From: JAFARZ01 sp035651595
GTDB lineage: Bacteria; Actinomycetota; Actinomycetes; Streptosporangiales; Streptosporangiaceae
Direction of reading: 5' to 3'
NCBI GenBank assembly: GCA_035651595.1
Contig: DASRFJ010000076.1
Span: forward strand, 1-53,247
DNA: 53,247 nucleotides
This document shows positions 16,608-25,533 of this stretch, piece by piece (the first letter of the stretch is position 1; the number at the start of each line of letters is the position of its first letter). Under the pieces are notes generated by a model that worked only from the letters and a program-made list of their open reading frames with translations, had not been told where the DNA came from and searched no databases. A program made the position numbers and the translations under genes.

Positions 16608-17488
16608 GTTAGTCTGTTATCCATTTCTCTGTTGTACTCATCCCGTTCCGCGTCGCTCATACCTAGTATGAGAGAGTAACTAGCCGTCTGCGGTCCCACG
16701 CTGACATCCGGATCCCCACCCACATTGACGTCAGACTCTTCATCGACCGTCCGCCCTCGTGTTTCTTCCACCCACTTAGGCTCTACTCCTAGGGCAGCTC
16801 CCAAAGCCAGCTTCTGGGCTGCTTGGCAAAATAGGCACTCCCATGGCAAGGCCATGTCAGCCACCTCTGAGGGTCTCGGATCGTTGAGCCCCGACACACG
16901 GGAATCACCTACATTGATAATAAGACTTACCGCAAGAGGCGATCGGCCATCGGGCCGCTCCCATCGTGGCCATTTCCAGCCGTGACACCAGACCCTTGAA
17001 CAACACAGGTTGAACATCGACGATACATGACCAGGTGAGTTAAATGGCGCGTCGCTAGAATTGTATAGCAACATGCCGGCAGTCCTACGGCCGTTCGATC
17101 GAGCCCAAGCTACCAAGTTAGAATTCTGTGTTTTATCCCATCCATCATATCTGCCGCTTGCAGGGTTAAATTTCTTCGCTTGAAGCGCAAAGTCAGCCCA
17201 TACGCCGGGGGCAACTTCGACCGCAAGCTCCAGGTCAGCTCCACTGGGCAGTCGGCCAGTTGGCGCATTGCCACCCTCCAAGGGCCGCGAGTGCAGAGCG
17301 ACCGACAGCCCGCCAGCTACGCGCCGACGCCCCGCAAGACGACGAACAAGGTTGAATGTTGTTACTTCTTCTGGCGGCACCGCCCGAAAGGAATAATGAA
17401 CTCCATGTGTCCAGACATCTGTTTGCGCATCACGTATATCTAGACGAGACAAAGCGGACGCCCACCAAAACTCTTCAAATAGCCGCAT
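16604..17488 (-). CDS. PD-(D/E)XK nuclease-like protein (DUF6615-like)
   Basis: 294 residues. The core shows a helix with Glu (PEEVTTFNLVRRL, E41), then SGADLELAVEV (D85) and WADFALQAKKF (Q103-A-K105), the D...QxK form of the PD-(D/E)XK fold seen in Mrr-type nucleases. I associate it with DUF6615 from memory. AGAGG eight bases before the ATG supports the start at 17488. Base composition is clearly less GC-rich than its neighbours, a sign of separate import. It is coupled to the downstream zinc-ribbon membrane protein. A toxin or defence nuclease is the most likely role; the substrate is unknown. Confidence 0.7.
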   Translation of the reverse strand: MRLFEEFWWASALSRLDIRDAQTDVWTHGVHYSFRAVPPEEVTTFNLVRRLAGRRRVAGGLSVALHSRPLEGGNAPTGRLPSGADLELAVEVAPGVWADFALQAKKFNPASGRYDGWDKTQNSNLVAWARSNGRRTAGMLLYNSSDAPFNSPGHVSSMFNLCCSRVWCHGWKWPRWERPDGRSPLAVSLIINVGDSRVSGLNDPRPSEVADMALPWECLFCQAAQKLALGAALGVEPKWVEETRGRTVDEESDVNVGGDPDVSVGPQTASYSLILGMSDAERDEYNREMDNRLT

Positions 17489-17644
17489 ACTGTAAACCTC
17501 TCACTATTCTTGGCTCACCATCGTGTGACACTGCGACATAACGCTCCGATACCAGCCGAAAGCGGGTGACGTAGCGGTTGACGGCTGGAGCCGCTCACGA
17601 CGGTACGGACCTGACCAGGAGCTGACACCCACTGGCTTGTCGCC

Positions 17645-18853
17645 CTACACCAGCCGCAGCTGCGGCCGACTGTCGCCCTCGGCATCGCCCAGGAGCAGCC
17701 GGAGTCGCGGGAGCGGCCACGCTAGTTCGCGCGCCAGCGCGGTGATGTTGAGCCCGTTGCTCTCAGCCATGGCGAAAGCGCGGTGTATCAGGACGGGGAC
17801 CTCGCCGGTATAGCCGTCGATCGGCTCCGGCGGGAACAGGCCGAGCTTGCGCAGCTGGTTGAGACGCTGGTATGCCCGCCGGTAGGCCGGATCGGAAACC
17901 GTGCCGATCTCGCGGCAGCGGTAGACGAGCGAATCGACCGAGACCCCCCATTTCTTACCAAGCTGCTCCAGCGCCCTCAGATCCATCCGAGACGGCAGTT
18001 CCGGCTTGACCACCTCGCCCGGCGTCAAGAATTCGGCGGCGAAGAGATCCGCTTCTTTCTCCTGGATGATGTCGCCTGGCGCGCTATCGCCATGCATCAG
18101 CAGATGCCCGACCTCATGGGCCGCAGTGAAGCGGTGCCGGTACACATCATCTGCTCGATCGGGTGTGAGCACCACGATCGGCCGTGGCATCTGCGAGGTG
18201 GAAAATGCGTCAACAGTGGCTGTCGCCGATCCGGCGAACGGCACCAGCGTCACGATGATGCCATGTGTCTCCAGCAGCCGCACCATGCGAGGGATCGGGC
18301 CGACCCCCAGACCCCACGCGCGACGCAAGGCCTGCGCGGCCCGGACCGGATCACTATCTCTTATGTCCGCGGAGACTTCACCAGCCGCGAACCCGGGCAG
18401 GTCGACGGGCGGCAACTGCACCCGCTTCTCCAGCGCATAGACGAGTTCCCAGACTTGTTCCGCGAAGGCGATCGCCCTGGCGCGCTGCTGCGCGGGGGTT
18501 TTGCGCAAGCTGCGGAAGTGCGCCGCCGAACTCTCCAGCCGGGCATAGGGCCGACCGGCCGCCAAAAACGCCGGGGGGACCTTCAAGAGCTCCGCGAGCT
18601 GTCCGACATGGTCCGGCCGTGGCGGATGCGTTCCCGATTCCCATTGACCGACCGCCACCGCGGACACGTTCAGCTTCCGGGAGACGGCCGTCTTCGTCAG
18701 GCCGGCGAGCCGCCGGGCCTGGGTCAACCGAGCCGGGTCAAAGGCTGCGGCCACCGCGGTGAGTGTCGCGTTGCTCCCTGCCGGCGCGGCGTCCTCGACG
18801 CCCAGCAATTTCATCTGGCCCGGCGCGTCCGTGCGCCTACTACCTCCGGCCAT
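17645..18853 (-). CDS. XRE regulator fused to ImmA/IrrE metallopeptidase
   Basis: 402 residues. An XRE HTH lies at about 38-95 (ARLTQARRLAGLTKTAVSRK, then LNVSAVAVGQWESGTHPP). The ImmA/IrrE peptidase domain carries HEVGHLLMHG (about residues 243-252) with the following Glu in EKEADLFAAEFLTP as third zinc ligand. Such proteins cleave partner repressors and release mobile-element or stress genes. It overlaps the upstream 275-residue gene (TAATG), forming an operon. In toxin-antitoxin or element-control systems this fusion is often the regulatory half, so the upstream partner could be its effector. Confidence 0.9.
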   Translation of the reverse strand: MAGGSRRTDAPGQMKLLGVEDAAPAGSNATLTAVAAAFDPARLTQARRLAGLTKTAVSRKLNVSAVAVGQWESGTHPPRPDHVGQLAELLKVPPAFLAAGRPYARLESSAAHFRSLRKTPAQQRARAIAFAEQVWELVYALEKRVQLPPVDLPGFAAGEVSADIRDSDPVRAAQALRRAWGLGVGPIPRMVRLLETHGIIVTLVPFAGSATATVDAFSTSQMPRPIVVLTPDRADDVYRHRFTAAHEVGHLLMHGDSAPGDIIQEKEADLFAAEFLTPGEVVKPELPSRMDLRALEQLGKKWGVSVDSLVYRCREIGTVSDPAYRRAYQRLNQLRKLGLFPPEPIDGYTGEVPVLIHRAFAMAESNGLNITALARELAWPLPRLRLLLGDAEGDSRPQLRLV

Positions 18854-19680
18854 TATGCGTTGTCGCTTCCGGCATCCTCTTGCGGCCGCTCGGGCTCACT
18901 GATCGGCGGCTCCGCCGAACGCGGCCGGAGGGTCAGGCCGAGGTCGTCCTCAGGTGCGGTGTCGTCAAAGCGGACGCTCTGGTCATGATCGTCCCCGGCA
19001 GCGGGCGAAACCGGCCGGCGGGGCTCGCCTTGGGCAGTTTGATCGCCTGGCGGCGGCAACGGCTCCCAGTGACGCCAGATGACCTCGCCGGTCTGCTCGT
19101 CGGTAAGCTCGACCTCTCCCCAGCCGAGCTCGAATATCCCAGCAGGGTTGCTGGCAAAGCCGACGGTGACGACCTGGCCGAGCGTCGCCAGTTGTTCGAG
19201 TATGGCCTGCTCCTCGGCCAGCTCTGCCTCCAGCTCCTCAGGGTCCCGCGCGCCCTGCTCGAGCGTCAGCTGCTCGCTGATCGTGTTTTCGTTCAGCGCT
19301 AGCAACGTCTTGCGCAGATCGGAGACAGGCGGCCGGAGCCGTGCCCGATCCCGCGAGACGGCCTGGTCCTTGGCGTAGCGCCACGGGTAGACAACTACCG
19401 GCGGATGCTCGCACACGACGAGATCGAAGCGGCAGCGAACATCCTTCGGCTTTCGGATCTTCACGCCGGGAATGTCCTTGCACTCGGCCGCCAGTTGCTC
19501 ATACTGAGCCACGTGCAGGGTCGCTCCGTAGGCGTCGTTTGACTGGAGGCCGCCGCTAATGTGGGCCGCCAGCGCCTGCTCGTGGGCCTGGTAGACCGCC
19601 CGCGATATCGCTTGGGCCATGTCGTTCGCCGCGTCGGTGAAACGTGCCTGTGCCCAAGCGGAAGCCTTTGGTTCGCTCAC
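18853..19680 (-). CDS. Hypothetical partner of the XRE/ImmA protein
   Basis: 275 residues with no recognised family. Residues about 1-60 form an amphipathic helix region (DAANDMAQAISRAVYQAHEQ); the middle holds CRFDLVVCEHPPVVVYPWRY, with a Glu-rich coiled segment (EELEAELAEEQAILEQLATL) and a beta-rich part (VTVGFASNPAGIFELGWGEV, ELTDEQTGEVIWRHW). The last 60 residues are acidic and disordered. GTG start at 19680. Its stop overlaps the ATG of the XRE/ImmA gene, so the pair is coupled. It may be the effector or target regulated by that peptidase. Confidence 0.75.
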   Translation of the reverse strand: MSEPKASAWAQARFTDAANDMAQAISRAVYQAHEQALAAHISGGLQSNDAYGATLHVAQYEQLAAECKDIPGVKIRKPKDVRCRFDLVVCEHPPVVVYPWRYAKDQAVSRDRARLRPPVSDLRKTLLALNENTISEQLTLEQGARDPEELEAELAEEQAILEQLATLGQVVTVGFASNPAGIFELGWGEVELTDEQTGEVIWRHWEPLPPPGDQTAQGEPRRPVSPAAGDDHDQSVRFDDTAPEDDLGLTLRPRSAEPPISEPERPQEDAGSDNA

Positions 19681-19834
19681 GTTACCTATCCGTCTCGCTT
19701 CATATTATCGGTCTGAAGTCGATCCTACACTTTAGTTTCTCCCCGGCAGTGCATCCCGTTTGTCGGGCGTGTTGCGATCGCCGTTCAGTGCGAAGGAGGG
19801 GCTGGCCCAGATGCGGACGGTCACCAAGGCCATC

Positions 19835-19851
19835 GGTGCACCTAGTGCACC
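19835..19851. promoter_or_regulatory. Palindromic operator-like site
   Basis: GGTGCAC-CTA-GTGCACC is a perfect 7-bp inverted repeat. It lies 155 bases before the XRE/ImmA operon on one side and 41 bases before the small lipoprotein gene on the other, so it could be the operator for one or both. Binding by the XRE protein is a guess. Confidence 0.4.
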
Positions 19852-19891
19852 TCCTGCGCCCTAGCGTGTCAGCTCTCTCGCGAGGCACGAA

Positions 19892-20035
19892 ATGAAGCCG
19901 AACGCGTTAATCCTGGCCGCAGTCGGCGTCGCCGCCGTGACCGGATGCGCCAGCTTCGGCACGCCCTCGGCCTCGGGTTCAGCATCCGCGAGCGGCCTGG
20001 CCTCTCCACCGGAGAACGCGCCTGCCGGAGACTGA
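19892..20035 (+). CDS. Small predicted lipoprotein (47 residues)
   Basis: ATG at 19892 with GAGG six bases upstream opens a frame that stops at 20033-20035. The product starts MKPNALILAAVGVAAVTGCA, a short basic n-region, a hydrophobic core and a lipobox VTGC, so it should be lipidated at Cys19. The mature part is only about 29 residues and Ser/Ala/Pro-rich. It could be a real small lipoprotein or the start of a truncated one. It sits between two minus-strand defence-like operons on the opposite strand. Confidence 0.5.
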   Translation: MKPNALILAAVGVAAVTGCASFGTPSASGSASASGLASPPENAPAGD

Positions 20036-20096
20036 AGGCGTCACCGGCGGCGCCACCAACGCCGACCTAGATCTGCAGCCTATTCGCACCACTGGT

Positions 20097-23000
20097 TCAG
20101 TCGGCTCCGTCAGCGAGCGGCAGCGTGACAGATAGTGCCGGGGAACTGGTACTGTTATCGATTTCCACGACGATGGCTAGGCCGGTGTCGAGGATCGCTG
20201 ATAGGTCCGCATGGTCCTGGGCGGCGACGGTGACGATGAGCCGATCGCCGTCGTAGATCGCCAGGGGAGACGGGTGCGGTTCGTCCCGCGCAGGTTCCAG
20301 GGTCAGCGGTCCGGCCCAGGTAGGCAGGTCAGTTGTGAGGGCGGGCAGTTCCACCGCGACGTTGCCGGTTTCGAGGAGGGTCCTGAGTAGGCTGCGGTTT
20401 CTGGCACGGGTGAAGTCGAGCAGGTCCAGAACCTCGGCGGCGGAAGCGTCATATCGGGAGCGCCATCCGGCTACACCCATCCTCGCGATGTGCGTGCGTA
20501 GCTGTTCTCGCCCGGGTTCGAGGTCGTAGGGTAGGTCCGCCGCGATGGCGTGTGCTAGACGGCGTGACCGTATGCCGGAGGTCATCAGGATCAGCGCGTT
20601 GGGGTCGTTGACGCCGTAGCGGATGTAGCTGCCGAGGTCGGGACATAGCCGATCCTCAATGTCAGAGTCGGCCAGCCGGGTATTGACGAGCTCGGCTAGG
20701 GCACCGACTGTCCACGCCAGGTAGTGTTCGAAGTGCCCGGTGACCGTGTCCACCATCTGCTCGATTCGCCACGCTGGACTGGCCGCGTCGGCGAGATGCG
20801 CACCAGCAAGGAGAGGGAGCGGAATGCCCGTGAGCCACCCGGTGAGCAAGCCCACCGGGTTGACCTCGGTCTCTGCTCCTCTGGGACTGACGCGGAATCG
20901 CCACGCGGGTGCTTCGGGCAGGGCGAGCAGCCGCGCGACCGCAGAGGCAATGAAGTTGATAGCGCTGACAGGTTCACCGATGTCGCCCAGTGTCCCTTCC
21001 TCGGACCTACGGGTGATGTCACCGGCCAGGCGGCCAGCGAGCTGGTCGATGATGCGGGCGGAGCCGACGGAGGTCGCGGTTCGCGGCCAGCGGCGTCGTG
21101 CCCCGGACCCCGTTGCCAGGTAGGCGCCGTGTACGCCTTGGGCAACTGCCAGGCAGGCAGCGCGGCCGCGCGGTGACTGGGCGGCCAGAGTCAAATCGAC
21201 AATGGCGGGCAGATCCACTACCACCGGATCTGTGCCTCTGTCTTCCTCGATGGCCAGCATGAGCCATACGAAGCTGATGAAGTCGTTGACTGTGGGATCT
21301 GCCGAGCGGAAGACCGCATCTTCGTCCTCCCGCATGGCCTGTTCCAGAGCGGCGAACGCGTGGAGCGCCGCTTCGGTGGTCAGCGAGGAGGTGACGGCGA
21401 GCGCCTCCGCGTCGGGGTTCAAATCACGGAAGTCCGCTTCGGTGGGCTCTGCAGCGCGGACAAGCACGATCCAGCCTTCGGTTTCCTTGCCTGCACGGCC
21501 TGCACGTCCCATCGCGTTGACTAGCCGTGCACCGCGCAGGCGGGCCTCCTCGTTCTGTCCCTCGTAGGTCTGGTCGTAGATGATGACGGTTCGTACCGGC
21601 AGGTTCACTCCGTCAGTGAGGGTGGAGGTGCAGGTGAGGTAGGGCAGGGTGTCGTCGCGGACGGCCTGCTCAAGGGCCTCCAGAACCTCGATCGGCAGGC
21701 CGGCGTGGTGGAATCCGACGCCGCGCGGCAAGACGGCCGCCAGCGGATGGTCGTCGCCGAGCTGCTGCCTGACGAAGTCGACGAGCGGGGCTAGGGCGGG
21801 CTGGTCGCTGAGCGTGGCGGCTAGCCCCTCCGCTAGCTGCTGGGCCTGGTCGCGGGTGCTCGCCACGACCAGGACGGATCCGGCGTGCCCCAGCTCGGCG
21901 ATCATCTCGCTGGCGATCACATACCGCTTGGTGGTCCTCGTTTCGTCGACGTCCAGCCCGGATTGCCGCTCGGCGTTGCTCTTGGACTTGCGGGCCAGGT
22001 GCCAGTCCGTCTCGACCATGCTGAGCCGCGCGGTCCGGCCATCGGCCATGCGCAGCCGGATCTGGCCGCTGAGGGGAGTGATGAGCCGGTAGGGCCAGAC
22101 CGGTCCTCTCGGGATCTGTTCGACGCGCGTCTGGTCCCAGTGGGCTTCGGTGGTGAAGGCGGCGTGCAGCCGCCTCGGCCCGCGCCACTGGGACTCGTGC
22201 CGCAGGGCTTCGCCCTCTGGGCTGATCCATTGCGCGATCGCCCCGGCATTGCCCATCGCGGCGGAGATCAGCACGATCTCGTGATCGGTCTCGCGGCAAA
22301 GGTAATCCAGCAGAGCGATCACGGATTCCAGGGTGAACCCGCGGCCGGTTTCCTTCAGGTGCTGGGCCTCGTCGAAGATGAACATGCCGAACCGCTCTAG
22401 CACGGCCGAAGGCTCGTGACGGAGCAGGTGGGCTAGCCTCTCCGGGGTCATCACCTCGACGTCAGCTGGCTGGCCGCGGTCCAAGATAGCCCACAGCTCG
22501 GCTGCGCCGGGGAAATCGGGCAGGTCAGGTCCGGTTTCCTTCTGCAAGATGCGCAGGCGGCTGGTCATGGCCCTGCGGACTTCCCGGCACAGGCTACGCG
22601 TGGGCGCGACGTAGCAGACGCTACGGTCAGCCCGCTCCAGGTATTCCACGGCCAGCATCTGCGCGATCAGTGTCTTGCCGCTGCTGGTGGGCACGGCTAG
22701 GACCATGCGCCGGACCTCAGGGTCGAATGGTGACCGGTCACCAGTCATCAGCTCACGTTGCGGTTCCCACAAGGTGAGCACTGGCGGGCTGCCGATTGTG
22801 AAGGCTTCGCGGACCAGGTCGGGGACATCCGGCGGCAGCACGGCCGGGTTCCACAGCGAGCCGGTCTCCGCTTCGTCGGAGAGCGCGAGCAGGTGCGCTG
22901 CTACCCATCGGGCATTCAGGTCACCCGGGCCTGCCTGCCCGGTGGCGGCTGCCCTCAGCCGCGCGCGTCCGCGCTCGAGGCGGGTGACGTTGCCACGGGC

Positions 23001-23609
23001 GAAGTACGCCAGAAGATCGTCCGCGCCGAGCACCACCATGTGCGTGGCGCCGAACGCTGTGGTCGTGAGATCGTTGAGCCCTGAAGCGCGGGCCAGGTCG
23101 GCCAGCTGGCGACGCCAAGTGGTCAGCCAGGTGAACAAGGTCCGGGTCTCGAAGCCCAGGAATGCCAAACCAGCTTCCAGGGCCAGCGAGCCGATGTGGT
23201 CCAGCACAGGGGATGCGGTGTCGATGTCAGTCCGCAGCCGGTTCATGATCGCGGTCGCGTTCGGGTCGCGGCCGCCGCGCCGGTAGCCGATGGCGGCGGC
23301 GAACCCGAACGAGAGCCGGTCCAGCAGCGGGTGCCCGTCCTGGTTCAGCGCAAGGTCGAAGATGTGCGCACTGACCTGGAATGCCTGTCGCTGCCGTTCG
23401 GGGGTGTACCGCTGGCGGGCCTGGTTTACCGAGGCGACCGCGTGCAGGTACCAGGCGGCGTTGAGCAGCTCCTGGGGGATCTCGGTGCGACGTAGGAACA
23501 GCTGCACCTCGACGTCGGCCATCAGCTGCTGCAGTTCCTGCGCGGTCGGGATACCGGTGCGACCGGCCAGCGCGTTGGTCAGCAGCTCGAGGTCTAGAGC
23601 CCGCTCCAC
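20097..23609 (-). CDS. Ski2-like SF2 helicase, HamB-type
   Basis: A 1170-residue ATP-driven nucleic-acid motor. After a helical N-terminal region of about 290 residues come Walker A VPTSSGKT (about 307), YVAPTRSL (motif Ia), the DEAQ box FIFDEAQHLKETG, SAAMGN (motif III), then GVGFHHAGLP and LTDGVNLPVRTVIIYD, the Ski2/Hel308/Brr2 (COG1204) signature, and MGRAGRAG (motif VI). A C-terminal part of about 400 residues is unassigned. Hachiman HamB belongs to COG1204; this protein is somewhat longer. GTG start at 23609 lies 16 bases inside the HamA-like gene, so the two are coupled and probably form a complex. Confidence 0.88.
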   Translation of the reverse strand: MERALDLELLTNALAGRTGIPTAQELQQLMADVEVQLFLRRTEIPQELLNAAWYLHAVASVNQARQRYTPERQRQAFQVSAHIFDLALNQDGHPLLDRLSFGFAAAIGYRRGGRDPNATAIMNRLRTDIDTASPVLDHIGSLALEAGLAFLGFETRTLFTWLTTWRRQLADLARASGLNDLTTTAFGATHMVVLGADDLLAYFARGNVTRLERGRARLRAAATGQAGPGDLNARWVAAHLLALSDEAETGSLWNPAVLPPDVPDLVREAFTIGSPPVLTLWEPQRELMTGDRSPFDPEVRRMVLAVPTSSGKTLIAQMLAVEYLERADRSVCYVAPTRSLCREVRRAMTSRLRILQKETGPDLPDFPGAAELWAILDRGQPADVEVMTPERLAHLLRHEPSAVLERFGMFIFDEAQHLKETGRGFTLESVIALLDYLCRETDHEIVLISAAMGNAGAIAQWISPEGEALRHESQWRGPRRLHAAFTTEAHWDQTRVEQIPRGPVWPYRLITPLSGQIRLRMADGRTARLSMVETDWHLARKSKSNAERQSGLDVDETRTTKRYVIASEMIAELGHAGSVLVVASTRDQAQQLAEGLAATLSDQPALAPLVDFVRQQLGDDHPLAAVLPRGVGFHHAGLPIEVLEALEQAVRDDTLPYLTCTSTLTDGVNLPVRTVIIYDQTYEGQNEEARLRGARLVNAMGRAGRAGKETEGWIVLVRAAEPTEADFRDLNPDAEALAVTSSLTTEAALHAFAALEQAMREDEDAVFRSADPTVNDFISFVWLMLAIEEDRGTDPVVVDLPAIVDLTLAAQSPRGRAACLAVAQGVHGAYLATGSGARRRWPRTATSVGSARIIDQLAGRLAGDITRRSEEGTLGDIGEPVSAINFIASAVARLLALPEAPAWRFRVSPRGAETEVNPVGLLTGWLTGIPLPLLAGAHLADAASPAWRIEQMVDTVTGHFEHYLAWTVGALAELVNTRLADSDIEDRLCPDLGSYIRYGVNDPNALILMTSGIRSRRLAHAIAADLPYDLEPGREQLRTHIARMGVAGWRSRYDASAAEVLDLLDFTRARNRSLLRTLLETGNVAVELPALTTDLPTWAGPLTLEPARDEPHPSPLAIYDGDRLIVTVAAQDHADLSAILDTGLAIVVEIDNSTSSPALSVTLPLADGAD

Positions 23610-24478
23610 ACGATCTCCCTGACGCGCTTAGCGAACTCGGGGAAATCCGGGATCGCCACGATGATGCTCTCGCGCTGCCCGGCGCTTGTGAAGTGCGGGA
23701 ACGCGGTCACGATCGAGTTGAATGCTCTCCGATGAGTCGGCGCGTGCTGCGCGGATGTGCCGACCGACACCCCGGCTCCGGCCCGGTAACTGCCGTCGAG
23801 CCAGAGTTCGACGATGTTGGCGTAAAGCTCGCCGAGCGGTCCTGCCTGCCCGACGGTCTCCGGCCCCGCGAGCTTGGCGAGGTATTCCTGTCCCCGGTTG
23901 GACAGTTGCTTGCTAGCCCGCCTGATGGTCGCCGAGATCTTGTTCTGCGACTCGTGCTTCTTGATCTCCCACAGCCGGAACACCAGCGTGCCGTCGTTGA
24001 TCTCGTAGACGACCAGGCCGTCTCCGCCAGGCTCCAGCGGATCGGGCTTGACCGGGGGCGCGTGCACCAGTCGACGTTTGTCACGGCAGGTCAGCCTCTC
24101 CTGGATCAGCCGGTTCCACAGCAACTCGGCCACCAGACCTTGCAGGTGATCTTCGTTGGCTGTGTCTCGTGCCTCAGGCTGACCGAACCCGATCCCTGCA
24201 TATGCTCTGACAGCCTCGGCAGCCGGTCCGGTCCGCGGCGGACCCCCGTCGCGGCAGGCGCGCCACAGGGCCAGCACCGGTGATTGGCCACAGCGAATCC
24301 GCATCGCATCGTCGGCTAGCAGCTGGGCGGCGGCTTCCCGGTCCGCGCCGGTCAGCTTCTGCCCTCCGATGACGTATTCCACATCGGAGGGGTCCGGGCT
24401 TCCCGTCACGGCAAGCAGCGAAGTCAGACTCGGCGGCGAGGCCACAGGTGCCCGCGGTCCCGCGGGGGCAGAACGCAT
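23594..24478 (-). CDS. HamA-like (DUF1837-like) PD-(D/E)XK nuclease
   Basis: 294 residues. Helix with Glu (LQGLVAELLWNRLI), then GGDGLVVYEI (Asp, about 151) and RLWEIKKHESQNKI (ExK, about 170-172), then a helical stretch with SKQLSNRGQEYLAKL. This order fits HamA of the Hachiman defence system, a DNase held inactive by the helicase HamB until it senses damaged or phage DNA. Here the next gene is a COG1204-type helicase and the two overlap by 16 bases, the same layout as Hachiman. Overall similarity to classical HamA cannot be measured here. Start ATG 24478 has GAGG nine bases upstream. Confidence 0.65.
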   Translation of the reverse strand: MRSAPAGPRAPVASPPSLTSLLAVTGSPDPSDVEYVIGGQKLTGADREAAAQLLADDAMRIRCGQSPVLALWRACRDGGPPRTGPAAEAVRAYAGIGFGQPEARDTANEDHLQGLVAELLWNRLIQERLTCRDKRRLVHAPPVKPDPLEPGGDGLVVYEINDGTLVFRLWEIKKHESQNKISATIRRASKQLSNRGQEYLAKLAGPETVGQAGPLGELYANIVELWLDGSYRAGAGVSVGTSAQHAPTHRRAFNSIVTAFPHFTSAGQRESIIVAIPDFPEFAKRVREIVWSGL

Positions 24479-24534
24479 CGCCGTTTACCTCAGCTCCTTC
24501 CACGATCGGCGGCTCCGGCAACACCCCGGTCAGG

Positions 24535-25533
24535 TCAGCTTGCCAGTGTCTCGGTGCCTGGCCGGAACAGAACCCGCCGGTCGACGCTCGCGGCCAGGTA
24601 TTTGGCCTGGAGCCATGCGCTGATGCTGGCGGCCGGGTTTTCGAGCAGCATGAACAGCTCGGGCAGTTCGGCGAGCATGATGACGCGGCTCGCCAGGGCG
24701 CGGGTGCACTCATCGATGGCCGGGACGGCGAAGCCGGACGCTGAGATGATCAGGCCGTGTACTCCCGGCGGACGCCCGTAGACCCGGACGAGGTGCCGAC
24801 ATACATCATTGACGCCGAGTTGGTCCGCGTGCCATTTCGCCTCGACCAGGACCGGGTGGCTTCCCATCGTCACCAGGCCGTCGAACTGCTCGCCTACCTT
24901 GCCGTCGCTGCTGGCGAGGGTGAATGCTTCCCGGATGCAGAGCCCGTCGAGCTTGAACAAGTCGTTGAGGGCGCTCTCGAAGGCCAGGCCGCGCTGGCGC
25001 GGGACGGTCATCGCGGCCAGGGCGGTGAACCTGCGCCGCAGCGCCTCGCGTTCTCCGCGCTTGCGCCGTTTGGCTGCGGCCTGTGCTTCCTGCTCGCGCT
25101 GATGCTCGCGCAGGACACCGTCCTGCGCCTGCAGGATGCGCGTGAGCGAGTCCTTCAGATTGACTACATCGCGGATCGCGGCAACCAGGCCTTGCGCCTT
25201 GAGCCGATCCTCGGGCCAGCACGCGGAGAAATCCTCGAACCCGGTGACGCGCCGGACCACCTCCCGGCGCTGTGTCAGCGCCGGGTCGCCTTGCTCGTTG
25301 ATCCGCGTCAGGATAATCCTGGTGATCTGGTATTTGCTGATGCTGTCTCGGTCGGTCTCCACTTGCGCGCGCAGGTCGGCGGTGAGGCGATCTGGGATCC
25401 CGCAGCCGCGGAAGAAGGCCAGGACCCCGGGCTTCGAGCGACACAGCATTGGGATCGCTTCGATCAGCAGGTCCATCAGATCTGGGGGCATGTGGTACGG
25501 GTCGTCGGACACGGGCCGGGTCGTCTTGGTCAC
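24535..25533 (-). CDS. Restriction-endonuclease-like (Mrr-type) protein
   Basis: 332 residues. The C-terminal half is a PD-(D/E)XK Mrr-like domain: QRGLAFESALNDLFKLDGL (helix with Glu, about 180), GEQFDGLVTMG (Asp, about 216), PVLVEAKWH (ExK, about 230-232), then GLIISASGFAVPAID. The N-terminal half is helical, with EQEAQAAAKRRKRGEREALR as a charged coiled coil. GTG 25533 is chosen because it overlaps the stop of the MerR-like gene (GTGA) and GGAG lies just before. It is the second gene of the four-gene operon. It may be a second effector or the DNA sensor. Confidence 0.78.
   Translation of the reverse strand: MTKTTRPVSDDPYHMPPDLMDLLIEAIPMLCRSKPGVLAFFRGCGIPDRLTADLRAQVETDRDSISKYQITRIILTRINEQGDPALTQRREVVRRVTGFEDFSACWPEDRLKAQGLVAAIRDVVNLKDSLTRILQAQDGVLREHQREQEAQAAAKRRKRGEREALRRRFTALAAMTVPRQRGLAFESALNDLFKLDGLCIREAFTLASSDGKVGEQFDGLVTMGSHPVLVEAKWHADQLGVNDVCRHLVRVYGRPPGVHGLIISASGFAVPAIDECTRALASRVIMLAELPELFMLLENPAASISAWLQAKYLAASVDRRVLFRPGTETLAS

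Noticed and set aside
17783..18988. 401-residue plus-strand frame opposite the XRE/ImmA gene
   Set aside because: Arg/Gly/Pro-rich shadow with no domain; the minus strand has HTH and HEVGH motifs.
19740..19860. Promoter -35/-10 for the lipoprotein gene
   Set aside because: No pair of hexamers with a sensible spacing could be picked with confidence.
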